From Neospora caninum Liverpool (lineage: Eukaryota > Apicomplexa > Conoidasida > Eucoccidiorida > Sarcocystidae): 64,000 nucleotides of DNA. A program made the translations under genes and the position numbers. The stretch is from assembly GCF_000208865.1 (NCBI RefSeq), contig NC_018398.1:5046710-5110709 (forward strand), in the 5' to 3' direction. This document shows positions 22,501 through 33,994 of this stretch, in pieces (the stretch's first letter is position 1; each line of letters starts with the position of its first letter). The notes under the pieces are model-generated. The model had not been told where the DNA came from. It made no database searches and saw nothing but the letters and a program-made list of their open reading frames with translations.

Positions 22501-25500
22501 CCACTGTCTCCTGAGGACCCTCTTTCGCGAGGCTCGCTTCGCCGTCTCCTCCCTCCTGACTTTCGCCGGCTCCTGCCACGGCGGGGTTGAGGAGTTTTTC
22601 CTCTGCTCCATCTGTCCCTTTCTCTCCATCTGTCCCTTTCTCTCCGTCAGTCCCTTTCTCTCCATCTGTCCCTTTCTCTCCATCTGTCCCTTTCTCTCCG
22701 TCAGTCCCTTTCTCTCCGTCAGTCCCTTTCTCTCCATCTGTCCCTTTCTCTCCGTCAGTCCCTTTCTCTCCGTCAGTCCCTTTCTCTCCGTCAGTCCCTT
22801 TCTTCTCGTCCTTTGCTTCCCCATACACGCAGCCTGCGTCAGCGATTTCCACCAGGTCCTCTTCCTCTGTCTCGGCGCCCCTCCGGGTGTCCCCGCAGGT
22901 TTCCCCAGTTTCATCCGACACTCCATCTGATTCTTTAGCGCGTTCTTTTCCCTCCGTCGTGTTTGTGTCCTCGCCGACCCCCTGCTGCTCTTCCTTGTCT
23001 TTCGCAATCGCCTGGAGTTCCGTCTGACTCGGGACGCAAACGGCTCTCAGGCTGCGGTTGCCTTCACGCGGCAACGCAGCAGCCTCCACCTCGTCCTCCC
23101 GCGGGGCGAGACGGCGCGCCGACCCAGGCTTGTCCACGCCGCCTCTCCCGCTGGCGGTGGCGACAGAGCTGATCCGGCTCGCCGCTGCGCTTCTCGCCCC
23201 CTCGCCCGGCTCCAGGTGCTGCAGCCTCCACAGACGGATGGCACTCGCCAGGGACTGGGTAAGGCGAAGACGCTTGGAGACGCACGCTGCCGAGCGCAGG
23301 AGAGACAACAGAGACAAGGCGAAAGTGGGGTCCTCTTCAGCCCATCGCCGCTCCCGCGTCACTGAGCCTGAGCCGTCGCATCCGGACAGAAAGAGAAGCT
23401 GGTCCTTCCTCCTGAACGGAAAACAAGACCGCCCTTCGACTCCCTGCGGCGCACGCAGTCCTTGGCACGCAGCCTCTGACCCGCGTTCTCTCTCCTCCGT
23501 TCCCGAATGCGGCGCCTTGGTTGTCATCCTCCCACAGACAGCACCTGTCTCCTCGCAGGCGCCGGGCGTCTCCGCCACGGTGAGCTCTCTCCCGCGAGGC
23601 CACTCGCGCCCAAACAGGAGCGGAGACACTGCCTGCAGGAGCGCGTCTTCTCGAAGGGGGATGCTTGCGCTTCGTCCGTCGCCGCCTTCGGAGCATTCGA
23701 GGTCCGTTCCAGAGAACCCAAACGAAACGAAATTCGGCGCCAATTCACGCGAGCGACTTCTCGGCGCCGCCCCCTTCGAAGCGAGCGGCTCTCGTCTGGC
23801 TGCAACTGTCTCTTCTTCGCGCTTCGCCATCCAGGCCCGCAGAATCCGAAAGAGCTCGCGGGACGCCCCGCGAACGGAGGCTTCAAATCTTTCTCGGCGC
23901 AACTTGATCTCTGATTTCCGCCTCTCTCCGATACACTGCAACTCCGTCACGGCTCTACCGACCCCTGGCGCCTTCTCCGCCCTTATGAGAGGCGCCTCTC
24001 CCTTGTCTTCTCCCTTTACCCCTCTCTCTTCTTCCCCTTTTTTCTCTCTCTTTTCTTCTCCTTGTTTCTCTCTTTTTTCTTCTCCTTGTTTCTCTCTTTT
24101 TTCTTCTCTTTGTTTCTCTCTCTTTCCTTCTCCCCTTTTCTCTCTCTCTTCTTCTCCCTGTTTCTCGCGCGGCACGGGGCGCTCCATCACCATGGGCTCG
24201 CTGCAGCGAGACCTGGCGGCGCTGAGAGGCGGTGAAAAGGAGACGCCGAAGACAAGGAGACGGTCGCGCGCAGCTGCTGACGCGCTGTCCGCCGACAAAG
24301 CCTGCGCTGTCGGTCGGCGTCGCAGCCACGAGGGCAGGTCTTGGGGACGAGGGCCGAGGACAAGAATCAGGTAGGAGTATGCAGGCGCATCTGTCACTGC
24401 CTGCTCACTCCCGGGTGTCTCGTCAAGTCCCGCGCAGTCCCCTCGCCGTTCGGCGCTCTGCTGTCTCTTCCCGCGGCTGCCCACGTGGCGGCGCTCGCCC
24501 CGTGAGGCATGGAGTGTCTCCGCAGCGGAGGCTCGCGCGGACGCATCCGCGTTTCCGGCTCCAGCTTCCGAGCACCCTTCCTGTCGAAAAAAGCCGTCAC
24601 TTCCCGCCGGCTCCGTAGAAACGGAGCCCTTTCGCTCCACCTCCCGCTTTCGATCCAACCGAGCACGCGTTCCGAGGAGCCGCACGCCTGGTCTCAGACG
24701 CACAAACGCCATCACGATGTCTTCAGATCCACAACGTCGTTTTGGAGCCGCGCCGCCTTCCTGGTTTGAACACGGCCCTTTGGCTCGGAGGCTCTCTTCC
24801 GTTTCGTGCCTGTGTTTGTCGGTCTCCCGGGGCCTTTCCGTCGCGGCCTCGAGATCGTTATTTCTCTCCTGCGCGCGGGAGGAAGGAATTCCTCTGGCTC
24901 TGGGGGCTTGCCTTTCACCGTCGCGCGTCTGTGCTTCCCTCGGAGTCGCTTCCCTGCCTTTGTCGAGGATGGTTGGAGACCCCGCAGGGACGCCGGCTTC
25001 GGTCGTAGGCGGGTTCGGTCGCGAAGAAGCTGCGGGTGGTTGAGGCAGCACAGAGGTCGCAGTCAACCCGTTGGAGAGAGTCGCAGGATCCACACCAGTA
25101 CGGAGGGCGTCACTCGGCGTCAAGGTCGGAGCGGCGGGCGACGCCCCGTCGCAGCAGCCAGGCGAAACCAGGCATCGATTCGGAAGCTCTTTGGAGGCCC
25201 ACGGATGGGTGGGGGTCGTCGCGACTGCACAGAGAGTAGGCGCGAGGGGAAGCGAGACGCGCTCGGGGCTCTCGCGGGACGGATCCCACGATCGACCTTC
25301 AGTGACCAGTCTGAGGTTTCCACAGGTTTCCGTAAGGCCCGAGGCCGTAGAGGCGTGCAGGAGGGCCCCTGTCTCCGTCCGCACGCGAGCTGCAAAGACG
25401 TGAAGCACGTCGCGCGCCTTCACCTCCGCCAGGACTGTTCGGTGCAAAACGTGGAGACCAGCCAGTGGAGCGGCGCACTGCGCGACAGACGAGGCGACGA

Positions 25501-26182
25501 GGGCGAGGCCGCTTTCCGAGATTTCCAAGTAGAGGAGGGACGGAGGGAGAGAGGCGGACGCGGAGTTGAGCGGCACGCACAGAGGCGAAGGCGACGAGCT
25601 TTGGAGGGGCGACGGCGCAGGAGCCGCAAACATGGATCTCTGAGGAACGGCTGTTCGTGACTGGGTAGGCGGCGTCTGCCGGCGACTGTCTCTAGGAAAG
25701 TTGCGAGAAGGGCGATCTGAGCGACAGAAAGCCAACTCCGAACGCGACTCGCCGGAGTCGAGAGCAGCGGGCGAAGCCTCGAGAGGGTCACCGAGGCGAG
25801 TCTTTTCGGTGTGTTGAAGCGCGCACGTCGACGCGAAGTTCCGGCAGACGGCGCCATCTTTAACGGCTGCACAGAGGAGAAGGAATTGCTTCTTCGGCTC
25901 GGGATTTTGTCGACCTGTGGCTGCCCCAGCCCTCCCGGAATGGCCCTTCATCTCCGACCGCGACTCACGGGCGCCAGCCGCAGACCCTCTTTCTGCTGGA
26001 TCTTCTTCTCTGTCTGATTTCGCATCGCCGGAAAGAACTGGAAAACCCCGGGGGAGGTTCCGCCCCGCATTGTGCGTTTCGGAGGCGAGAGCCGCGTCGG
26101 GATGTGGGGAAAATGCATTCACGGCTCTTGGACAACGCCTCTGGGATTTGTGTGGCGGGCCGTCGGCATCTGACCTGAACAT
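19542..26182 (-). CDS. Ulp1/SENP-type SUMO protease (C48), SENP6/7-like
   Basis: Five exons (minus order): 22295-26182, 21355-21904, 20922-21166, 20221-20696, 19542-19725. Phases close to 1780 residues. The start is the first ATG of a 3.9-kb open exon; an additional upstream exon cannot be excluded. The first about 1280 residues are low complexity, with an 11-copy KGTDGE repeat and an earlier Glu/Lys repeat. The catalytic region starts at DDIDDSILDFFLRFITKHV, then NSFF. The triad is His1358 (NMHWSLGVV), Asp1536 (LLLHLDSLRG) and Cys1604 (QENGFDCGVFV), with the oxyanion Gln1598. About 170 residues are inserted between His and Asp. Inserted loops within the catalytic domain and the ILDFFLRF start recall SENP6/7 and yeast Ulp2, which trim SUMO chains; that assignment is inferred. 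All catalytic residues are intact. Confidence 0.93.
20425..20438. repeat. Perfect GGTGT-AGAG-ACACC palindrome inside an exon
   Basis: It lies in exon 4 of the Ulp1-like protease, downstream of the catalytic Cys. On the coding strand it reads GGTGTCTCTACACC, encoding SGVSTPQ within a poorly conserved loop. The same 14-mer occurs on the + strand at 43170. Confidence 0.9.
22606..22803 (-). repeat. Coding 18-bp tandem repeat, 11 units (KGTDGE)
   Basis: Eleven 18-bp units encode the same hexapeptide in the Ulp1-like protease. Two DNA versions alternate: + strand CCATCTGTCCC (codons ACA GAT) and CCGTCAGTCCC (ACT GAC). From low to high coordinate the order is A A B A A B B A B B B, with A the CATCTG type. 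The variants differ only at synonymous positions. Confidence 0.92.
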
Positions 26183-29100
26183 ATCCGCAGATGGCGCCTT
26201 TCTGCAGTTTCTGGTGGTGGGCCTGCGCGCTCGATATCATCCACGGAGAGAAACGAAGGGCCCTGAGAACGCTGTCCACCGACTGTACGAACAGGGCGTT
26301 GCCGCAGGAGACCAGAGAGTGTCGGCAAAGACGAAGAACAAAATAAACCCGTCCGATCGCGCCTCCAAAAGGCGCAGTTCTCGGCTCTGGGGTCGGACGC
26401 GGTCCCTCTGGCGCGCTACAGGAAACTGCGAGGAAGAAGAGACTTATCCGCTCAAAGCGGACGGTAAAGAGGGTACGAGCAGTTTCGTGTCGGGGTTTCG
26501 CCTCTTGCAACTTGGCAGGGATTCTGGACCTGTTCTGCGCCGCCCCTGCACTTTGAGCGAGACGGCTGTTCAGGAGAGACATGCGCGGCTCTGTGCGTTG
26601 TCACCGCCAGAAACGAGCTCGAGGAGTGAGGCGGACGCGTCATGGACGGTCCGCGCCGACTTGAGGCATTCTCTCGTCAGTAGCGAGAGTTGAGGGCGCG
26701 GGATGGCGCGGAAACGGAGCGACGACTGTTTCCTCGGGGAGCGGAACAGACGACAAAAGAGGAGCACGAAGAAGAAGCGAAGAAGGAAACTTTGGCGGCA
26801 TGTGTGTGCGTGTCGGCGGACTAGCAGACCCTCCCGAGAACCCGGAAGCCCCAGAGCTCGACGGGGTGTCGGGAGGGGGAAGGTTGCAGAAGATAGTGGG
26901 GGGAGGCGAATCGCTTTGAGGAGAGAGATCGTTAGCTTGTCGAGAGAAGTGGGGGCAAAAGCGGAGGCGGGGAAACGCGCAAGTATCGCATGGTCGTCGT
27001 GCTGGGGGAGGCGGTCAGCCGGCCGTGCGAAACGCTGAGCATCGATGTGGCGAACGAGTTGCTCACAGCGAAGGCGGTTAGAAAGGACCGAAGAAACGGA
27101 GCAAAGAGACAAGAAACCGCGACGAGAGAACGGCAGTTGGGAAAAAAGGAGTGGACTAAAAGCTTGAAACGCCCGCTGTTTGTCGAGCAGGGCGTGGCAG
27201 GCGCGCGTGAGTCTCGCCACGCAAAGAAGCCGAACAAATCGGCTCTTCTTCATTCAAAAGGAAAAGGGAACCCCCGAACCGTTTGCAGAAGAATAGCCAT
27301 TGAACGGAAGGCTGAGCTCGCGTCAACCGTTGGGAGTGTCTATTGAGGAACAGGAAAGATGGACGGTGTGTCTTCTCCAGCTGGAGTCGAGACTGCGCCG
27401 GTTCTACAGGGGCGTTTTACGCGTTACGCAGCATCGATTTGTGTCCGCTCAGGACTGCGCGGGAGGTTCCGAGGAAAGGTCTTCAAGTGGACACATTCAA
27501 CGGAGCGCGAAAAGCGTGGTCCTCGAACCATCTCGAAAGTTAATGGAAATCTGCAAGCGAATTTCAACGCGGCGAGCAACCAGCCGGCCCACCTGGCACA
27601 CACGAGAGACGAGCGCTCCAACTTTGTGGAATGCTGAAGAGGGTGTTTTCTCAGTGGTGTCCTTTTCGCTCCAGAATTGCTGAAGAGTGAAGATATGTTC
27701 TTCACGTGCATGAAAATCCGCGTTTCGTCATTTGAACGAGGAGTCCGTCTAGACGCAGCGAACACCTCGAACTCGGGACACCGGGCCGATACAGAAGAGT
27801 CACCCGCAATAAATCAGGGAAAAGGCGAAATCCTGGGGACTTCCGAAAGTGTTTAAGCGTCTGACTGCTTTGCGACTGCCACTCCTCAGCAAATTCAGTG
27901 GAATATGGCATGCGAGAGAGTGGTAAGCGTGCATGGGTGACGGGGAAATCGATGGGGGCACGCGACTGCGGCGTGGCGCAAACGGAGATGGGCGTGGTTT
28001 CATCATGCATATTGAAGAGGCAGATATTGTTCGTCGACCTGTCGCGTTTCTCTCGTGTGTGTGTTGAACCGTGATGTGCTTCAATCCTTTTTGAGTTCAC
28101 TGGTTTCACCTCCGGAGCCCTCCCCCCGAACGACGGAAGCCCTACCATAGTCGACCGCTGGGTCGCCAAGATCCTGAGACGGGAGAGGAGGTACTGCGTT
28201 GTTGTCCCTCGTAATACCCTGTTCGCCTCGCAGTACCACTGAAAAAGCAAAGGCTGATACACCCAAATTCGGATTGGGGCCCACCGTTGTGTCCACTGTA
28301 GGCGCCTCCGCGTGCGAACACCAAAGTGTCTGAAGCTCAAGTTACAGGGCGCCTACACAGGGCAGCTAGATCCGTCCAGCAACGCGCTTCTGCAACGCAG
28401 CAAGTTTCCTCGCCTGGTTCGTGCTGACTGCAAGTGGCAGCTTTGTTTCTGCTCGTATGTTGCAGGATGTGCACTTTGGGGGGGAAGGTACGCTGGACGT
28501 GGGCTTGCCACGAATCGGCCGAGGGGTGAAAAACAAGCTGATGCTGCACAGCTGCAGCGATTTGCGCAACTCGCGATAGGCCACAGACCTCGCTGTTTCA
28601 TCGATCAGAGGTTGGTAGACTACTGCAGATAAATGCGCGGTCGTAACGCCTACAGCCGAAACGAAAACATTCGATGGGCACGTGCTGCGTACGGGCTACC
28701 GCCGTTCTGGGGATGCGACCGAATCGTGGAGCTCTCTCTTTGTTCTTCAGATCTTTTGCATACGTGTACAGCGTTCCAGAAACCCTGCAACTATGGTTAG
28801 GGCGAATCGCTTCTTCGACAAGCACGCATTTTTCCCTACGAATGAAAAAATCGGTACGGCGACAGCTTTTTCCAGATCATGGTGAGGCCGCCATGTGAGC
28901 GTCTACGCCGCAGGAGCATATATAGTTTCATTGACATGCGCATTCGGACACGAAAATGCCCAAACTGAGAGACGCTGCGTGGACCGGGATGGTAGGTGAA
29001 CACCTTCGACAAAACGTGCACACGAGTGAGTACAGAAACGTGGGGAATCGCAGCTGATGCGGAGAGGAAAAGTCTGTTAGAAGGCAAGGGGCGAATGTCT

Positions 29101-29677
29101 TGCTTGCTCAGGCACAGGCTGCGAGGTCAGGGGGAAGCCATCCTTGAGTCCACTTTAAACACTTGAGTCTTTGCACATTTCGACTGCATGGGCCACCGTA
29201 TGCAGTAGCCACTGTTTCGGCTGACGCGCCTCATTCTCGAGGGAAATCGACTGAACTTTCTGGCATTTTCCCATCAATGTGTGGCAGACCGTTGGCCACC
29301 GTAGACACGCGTGTCGGTTCGAAACGGTTGCTTGTCTAGAACTTCCCGGTATGTCCTTTTACATGCGTAAGCAGCAACGCGCCAGTCCGCATGTGTTTCT
29401 GCGAAAGGCTTCCGTCATCTCTACAAAGTTTTTTAGGTCGTGGAACTCTTCGACGTCAATGCGAAAACGGCAGCGTGGTCCGGAGCGCAGGAGGGCCGAT
29501 GGTCACAGCAAGCGACTTGCCGACCTGCGGTCTTTCGTCCGGTGGTTCACGGGTCACATCAGCCAAATCGAGAAGATTTTTAGGGCTGGAGGAGTTGGGA
29601 GACCTGACAGGAACTGTTCCTGTTTCACGGTTCACGTATAACGGATGCGAGATTGATGAGCGGCGCGCTTAAACGTT
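26183..29677. other. Gene-poor stretch upstream of the Ulp1-like protease
   Basis: I find no supported gene in these 3.5 kb. The part next to 26183 should hold the protease promoter and 5' leader. A 227-codon minus-strand frame with an ATG (26570-27253) shows no domain and has Leu/Ser/Phe/Arg-rich composition typical of translated leader DNA. Confidence 0.45.
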
Positions 29678-30382
29678 CTAGTACCACATAGTTAACAGTT
29701 CCGGATACTCTAAGACAGCAACGAGAACCCGACCGACGCTTCCAATCACATGCCACAGCGTGTGATATATGACATGGTGGCGAAACACTTTGGTGCGCAT
29801 TCCAAGAAGCTTGAACACACAACAAGCAAGGGTCAACCCCAGGCCAATTGCGCCAATGCTGATCGCTTTCCGGAACCATAAGGGGATGTTGTAGAAAATC
29901 TGTAGACCCAACATGGCGCTGGCGAAATACCGGTCGGCCATATGGACCCCACAGATCCACAGGTTATCCCGCATTCCTGCAAAGGTGTAATCTGCGTTGA
30001 ATGAAAAGATAGCCGTCAGGATCCACAGCCACGCTTCCCACGTGCACACGGGAAATAACGCAAGAGCAGGTAACAGGTACAGAGCCGAAGACAATGCGAT
30101 CGTGCGCGACCGCCGACGTCCCCATTTATACTCACGACAATGCAGGTAGAAAGCAGAGATCAGCCTGAGTCGTCGCCTAACTCTCTCTGCGAAGCTTTTC
30201 TTCTCGCGAGGTGGATCTGTCTCTACACAGGGCCCAGACGTGTTCGTGGCCTCGTGGGATTCATCACTAGCGACACAGCAACGCGTCGCACGTGGTGTAA
30301 CTGAGCTTCCATCAGACGCGCTGTGTTCGCCCTTCTCTCTGTTGCTCCTTCGAGCAGATGGGGACGTCGAGTGCTTCTCCAT
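29678..30382 (-). CDS. Predicted multipass membrane protein, possibly CREST/TMEM8-like
   Basis: A single open frame gives 234 residues from the first in-frame ATG (MEKHSTSPSARRSN). The frame stays open upstream without an ATG, so an earlier exon is possible. The first about 100 residues are polar. Five hydrophobic segments follow, starting near TIALSSALYLLPALALFPVC, WEAWLWILTAIFSF, ASAMLGLQIFYNIPLWF, AISIGAIGLGLTLACCVF and VIYHTLWHVIGSVGRVLVAVL. The last carries HTLWH, an H-x3-H pattern resembling the final helix of the CREST superfamily (ceramidases, PAQR receptors, TMEM8/myomaker). The Ser and first His expected of that superfamily are not clearly placed, so this is a hint only. Function unknown. 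Confidence 0.45.
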   Translation of the reverse strand: MEKHSTSPSARRSNREKGEHSASDGSSVTPRATRCCVASDESHEATNTSGPCVETDPPREKKSFAERVRRRLRLISAFYLHCREYKWGRRRSRTIALSSALYLLPALALFPVCTWEAWLWILTAIFSFNADYTFAGMRDNLWICGVHMADRYFASAMLGLQIFYNIPLWFRKAISIGAIGLGLTLACCVFKLLGMRTKVFRHHVIYHTLWHVIGSVGRVLVAVLEYPELLTMWY

Positions 30383-32297
30383 GTGGATAGGTAGAGAAAA
30401 CGAACACCAGAACTTGGGGTAACCTACCCTGTATCTGCGCCCTGAGCATGAGACAACCCGTTTCGTGAAGGCACGCGTGGAACAGATGTGACAGTTCTCC
30501 AACGCAATTCGGGGGCAAGATCTCCAGAACCGTAAAAGATGGTAAGAGCAGAGACGAAACAATTGCGGCAAAACGCGTCATGTGTCATTGGACGCTAGGG
30601 CACCCCCCCCCCCCCAAGTGGACAGGAATACTCTCCACAGGAAGCCGTCCACGACGATATTTTGCAAGTCGAGATGGATTGCATCAACACAGAAAATCTA
30701 CGGAAGGCGCACGAACATCCCGCCGCCTTGAGGCCAGGCGACAGGAACTTCCTGGCCCCTCGAAACGAAGCCGAGTTCAACAAAGGAGGGCCCTTGGTTT
30801 ACACTCATGTGTCAGGACGGGACCTGGAACCCTCAGTCCCAGTGCACGCTTTGCCGTCCACCTAAGCATGCCGCCATTCATTTTCTGATTCCTGAGGCAT
30901 TTCCTCACCCCGTGTTGGCACTTTCAAACAACGGACGAACACTGCCACGCAGATTGCCACACTGCGTTTTTGATGTGGGCGCCGCGTAGCTGCTCGGGGA
31001 ATCAGTGCCGGCGTAACAGAGCGGTACGCGTAGGAAATGAACGTCACGTGCTGCCTCGGAAGAACAACTAAACAGCCGGTGAGCTACAACCAGAAAAACA
31101 CAGGCGTGTTACGGCACGCATCTTCGGAAGAAAAATATCATCCCGGCCACCTGCACATCAATTGGGGGGGGGGCGGGGGGGCTCACGTTTTTTCGCGTCT
31201 TCGCCGGAAGCCTCTACCAATATATCGACGTCACGCACACTGCACGACAAGAAACCCGGAAACTTGGGCGGATTCGTTTCAAAATGCAGTTCACAGAGGC
31301 AGAGTTCACACGACCAGGATGCGATTCATGTTTGCCACGCGACGGCTGCACGCGAGCAGTTCGCTGGCAGGGACAATTTTAGCCAAAAATCTGAGCTCGC
31401 GCTCCTTGGACGGTTGTCCCCCTCGACACGGATTTCGCCCAATGTTGTTCCCAAACGTTCTGCATAGCGGTCGCCAACCACAGTGTTGAACACACACATG
31501 CAGCGTGCACAACGCGTTAATCCCTCCCGGCCGTTGCTGGCAACCACTGTAACTGTTGTGAACTCGGGTGAAAGCACAACGAACGGCGCAGGCTGAAGCC
31601 GAACCGTCAAGATGGGCGAGGCGAAGCGAATTGTCCTCCTCTCCCTCACTCTCGCCTGTCAAAAGCGTCCAGCACGCGCCGGCACTGCGCAGTCTCTCTG
31701 CACATCGATGAACCCACCCGCCTCTGGTCTTGGCGATTTTTTTTGGCAATCGTTTGGCGGTTTGCAGGATACGCGCGGACGTTCGGCGAAAACGCCCCAG
31801 AAAAGGAAGCGAGGATGCGCGTTTGTTTGCAGGTTCGCATAAGCGTGCGCCAAGTTGAGCCTCCCCTTTTCCCGCACAAAGCGTGTTGCCACTGAGGGAG
31901 ACGGGAGACGTAGCCGTGTCACCGGCTTAGCGCACGACCGGTCTTGCACATGCGGATTCCTCGCCTCGTTCCACACACGCGACTGCTTCCCCGAGCTAGG
32001 AGCTCAGATTTGCGCGCCTTACCCCAGGCTGCGACGCGCAACTCGCAACTGGTGGCGACGGTGAGTATCACGGCTCCTGGAAGGAGTTCCGCGCGCCTCG
32101 TGGCGTCGACGCGGGTCCGTATAGTTCCGACTTTTTGACGCAGACAGCTTTCCTTCCGACGATTGCCGGAGTTTCAAATGAAACTGAGCCTCTCTCTTTG
32201 ATTAATTCGCAGCGAATTCCAGGTTTTTCACGGTGTGCAAATTGCTTCTCGATTTCGTTCCCTAACTTTTTCGTGACCCGTCGGGAGACCCGGGAAG
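30383..32297. other. Intergenic region with homopolymer tracts
   Basis: No gene is supported. A run of 13 C residues is at 30603-30615, close to the membrane-protein gene. A G-rich block of ten G, one C and seven G is at 31164-31181. The last few hundred bases should hold the promoter and leader of the secreted-protein gene at 32298. Confidence 0.5.
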
Positions 32298-33994
32298 ATG
32301 ATGAGGTCATTCAAGTCCATTCTTGTACCCCTGTCGGCGGTTGTCGCAACGGCCGAACTCGGGTTTCTACCTAATTCTCATGTTTACGTCGTGGGTGCCG
32401 AGACAAACGACGTGGCACTCAGTCTTCCGGAAGACGTGCAGGAGAACCCGGAGGGACACAGCGAGAGCTCGCAAGAAGTTGACGTCTTCGGGGAGGGATG
32501 GAACAAGTTTGAGGGTCCGGGGTTCGGAGAATTCCCAAGCGTTGACTTCCGACACCTGTATGCACAAGTTCAGGAGATGATGCGGGCGTTTTCGGGTCTA
32601 GGCGTGGAGCCTTTTGGCCGGCCTTTTTTCGGGGAGTCTCCCGGTTCTCCCGCCTTCCCCCGGCTGAGAATTGCGAAACCCAAAACCTCGCTCAAGCGAG
32701 TTGGCGCGTAAGAAACGGAGAGACGAGGCGCTGAAAAAAAATGTCGACACTTTCCCCATACACAGGCCTTCCATCCGTGTCCACTCAGTTACCGTGTCGC
32801 TCTTGGGCAGAAAAACCGAGTACAGATTCCGTAAAGCACACAACAACGAAATGGATGCTCTGTTGGAAGAGACAACTGTGGCACAGTACCCCCGCCCAGG
32901 GGACTCGTGGGTAGAGAATGTCCTTTGTCGTGAAACAGTCACCGTTTCGAACGGATGGGTTACTTTTGCCTTCTCACGGCAAGTTCCGTTTCTCGAGACG
33001 CTGCGCTTCACGTGCAAGAAACGGTACGCAGGAAACCAGTCCAGAGCCAGGTGTGGAGATCTGTTTCTAGGCAGTGCGGCGCCTTCGGAGCCTCCTTCTG
33101 GTTTCCGCTGTAGTGTAGCTCCACAAGGCCTCTTCTCACATGGAGAAGACAGCTTCCATGTGGCACGGAAAGGCGCTCCTCCCGAGGCTGAAAAAACGTG
33201 TTTCCCTCTGAGCTAAAAACCATGTACGGTCGCCTGCTTCAACGAGAAGTCACTGCTTGACAGATACACGTGTTTCCTTTCTTTTGACGCGCTGCTGTTG
33301 TCCCGTGCGTCTTGAACAGTCAATTTGCTTTTCGGCGACGGTCGGGTTGTGCACAGTTGTTGCTGGTCTGTGCAACGCTCAGGTCGGCTGTAGTTTAATT
33401 CCATTTCTTCTTTGGTGTGTTCTGGATGTGCGTGTCCATTACGTCAGGTGCCGTTACGTCATTTCCTGGATGCAGGGCGTGACGGCGAACAACGTGCGCG
33501 TGGTGTTGCACTTGCAGAGTCGTCAGGTTGAGGTTCAGTATCGCGCATGCACTCGCCATGATGAGAAGACCGAGCACGGGGAGAGTCACAGCGAGTCGAG
33601 AGAGCAGTCCTCTCAGTCCGTGTCTGTGGACCCTGAGTGCATTATGACCCGCGAGGTTGTCGCACAGAAACTAGCTGGGTGGGCGGACAACGGAGAGAGT
33701 GTACCGCCAGGCTCTCCGAAAAAGCTGCTCATTACATTCCCTTCTCCCGAACACATCAACCAGCTGATCAAGGAAGGGCACGTTCCAGAGGGGGCTCTGG
33801 AAAAAGTCAAGGGGGGAGATTTTTCGGATTTCACACCGACACAGATGTGTCTGCTTTCCGGCAGAACTCCTCACGAGTGTGCGCTGGCGGAGGGCCAGCA
33901 AGTCGAGCTCGAGGAAACGCCTCTTCCCTCGAGCCCGAGCACTCCCGATAGTGTCGACCTTCCTCGTTTCTCGAACCATAACGGAGAAATATAA
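32298..33994 (+). CDS. Secreted protein of unknown function
   Basis: Three exons, 32298-32707, 32766-33023 and 33448-33994, close to 404 residues. Splice sites are GT-AG; intron 1 is only 58 bases. The exon 3 acceptor (CGTCAG after a long pyrimidine tract) was chosen because it keeps the frame. Residues 1-20 (MMRSFKSILVPLSAVVATAE) look like a signal peptide. Then come an acidic linker, a Phe/Gly/Pro-rich part (residues 65-125) and a probable beta-rich domain at 137-245 (VHSVTVSLLGRKTEYRF, GWVTFAFSRQVPFLETLRFTC, NNVRVVLHLQSRQVEVQYR). The C-terminal third is polar, ending in a Ser/Pro-rich tail. At least seven Cys lie after residue 180. No transmembrane segment follows the signal. I do not recognise it; dense-granule or microneme export is possible but untested. 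Confidence 0.62.

Noticed and set aside
26570..27253. 227-codon minus-strand frame with a true ATG upstream of the Ulp1-like gene
   Set aside because: Composition is Leu/Arg/Ser/Phe-rich without domain or signal; it could be part of the protease leader. No splice connection to the protease could be justified.
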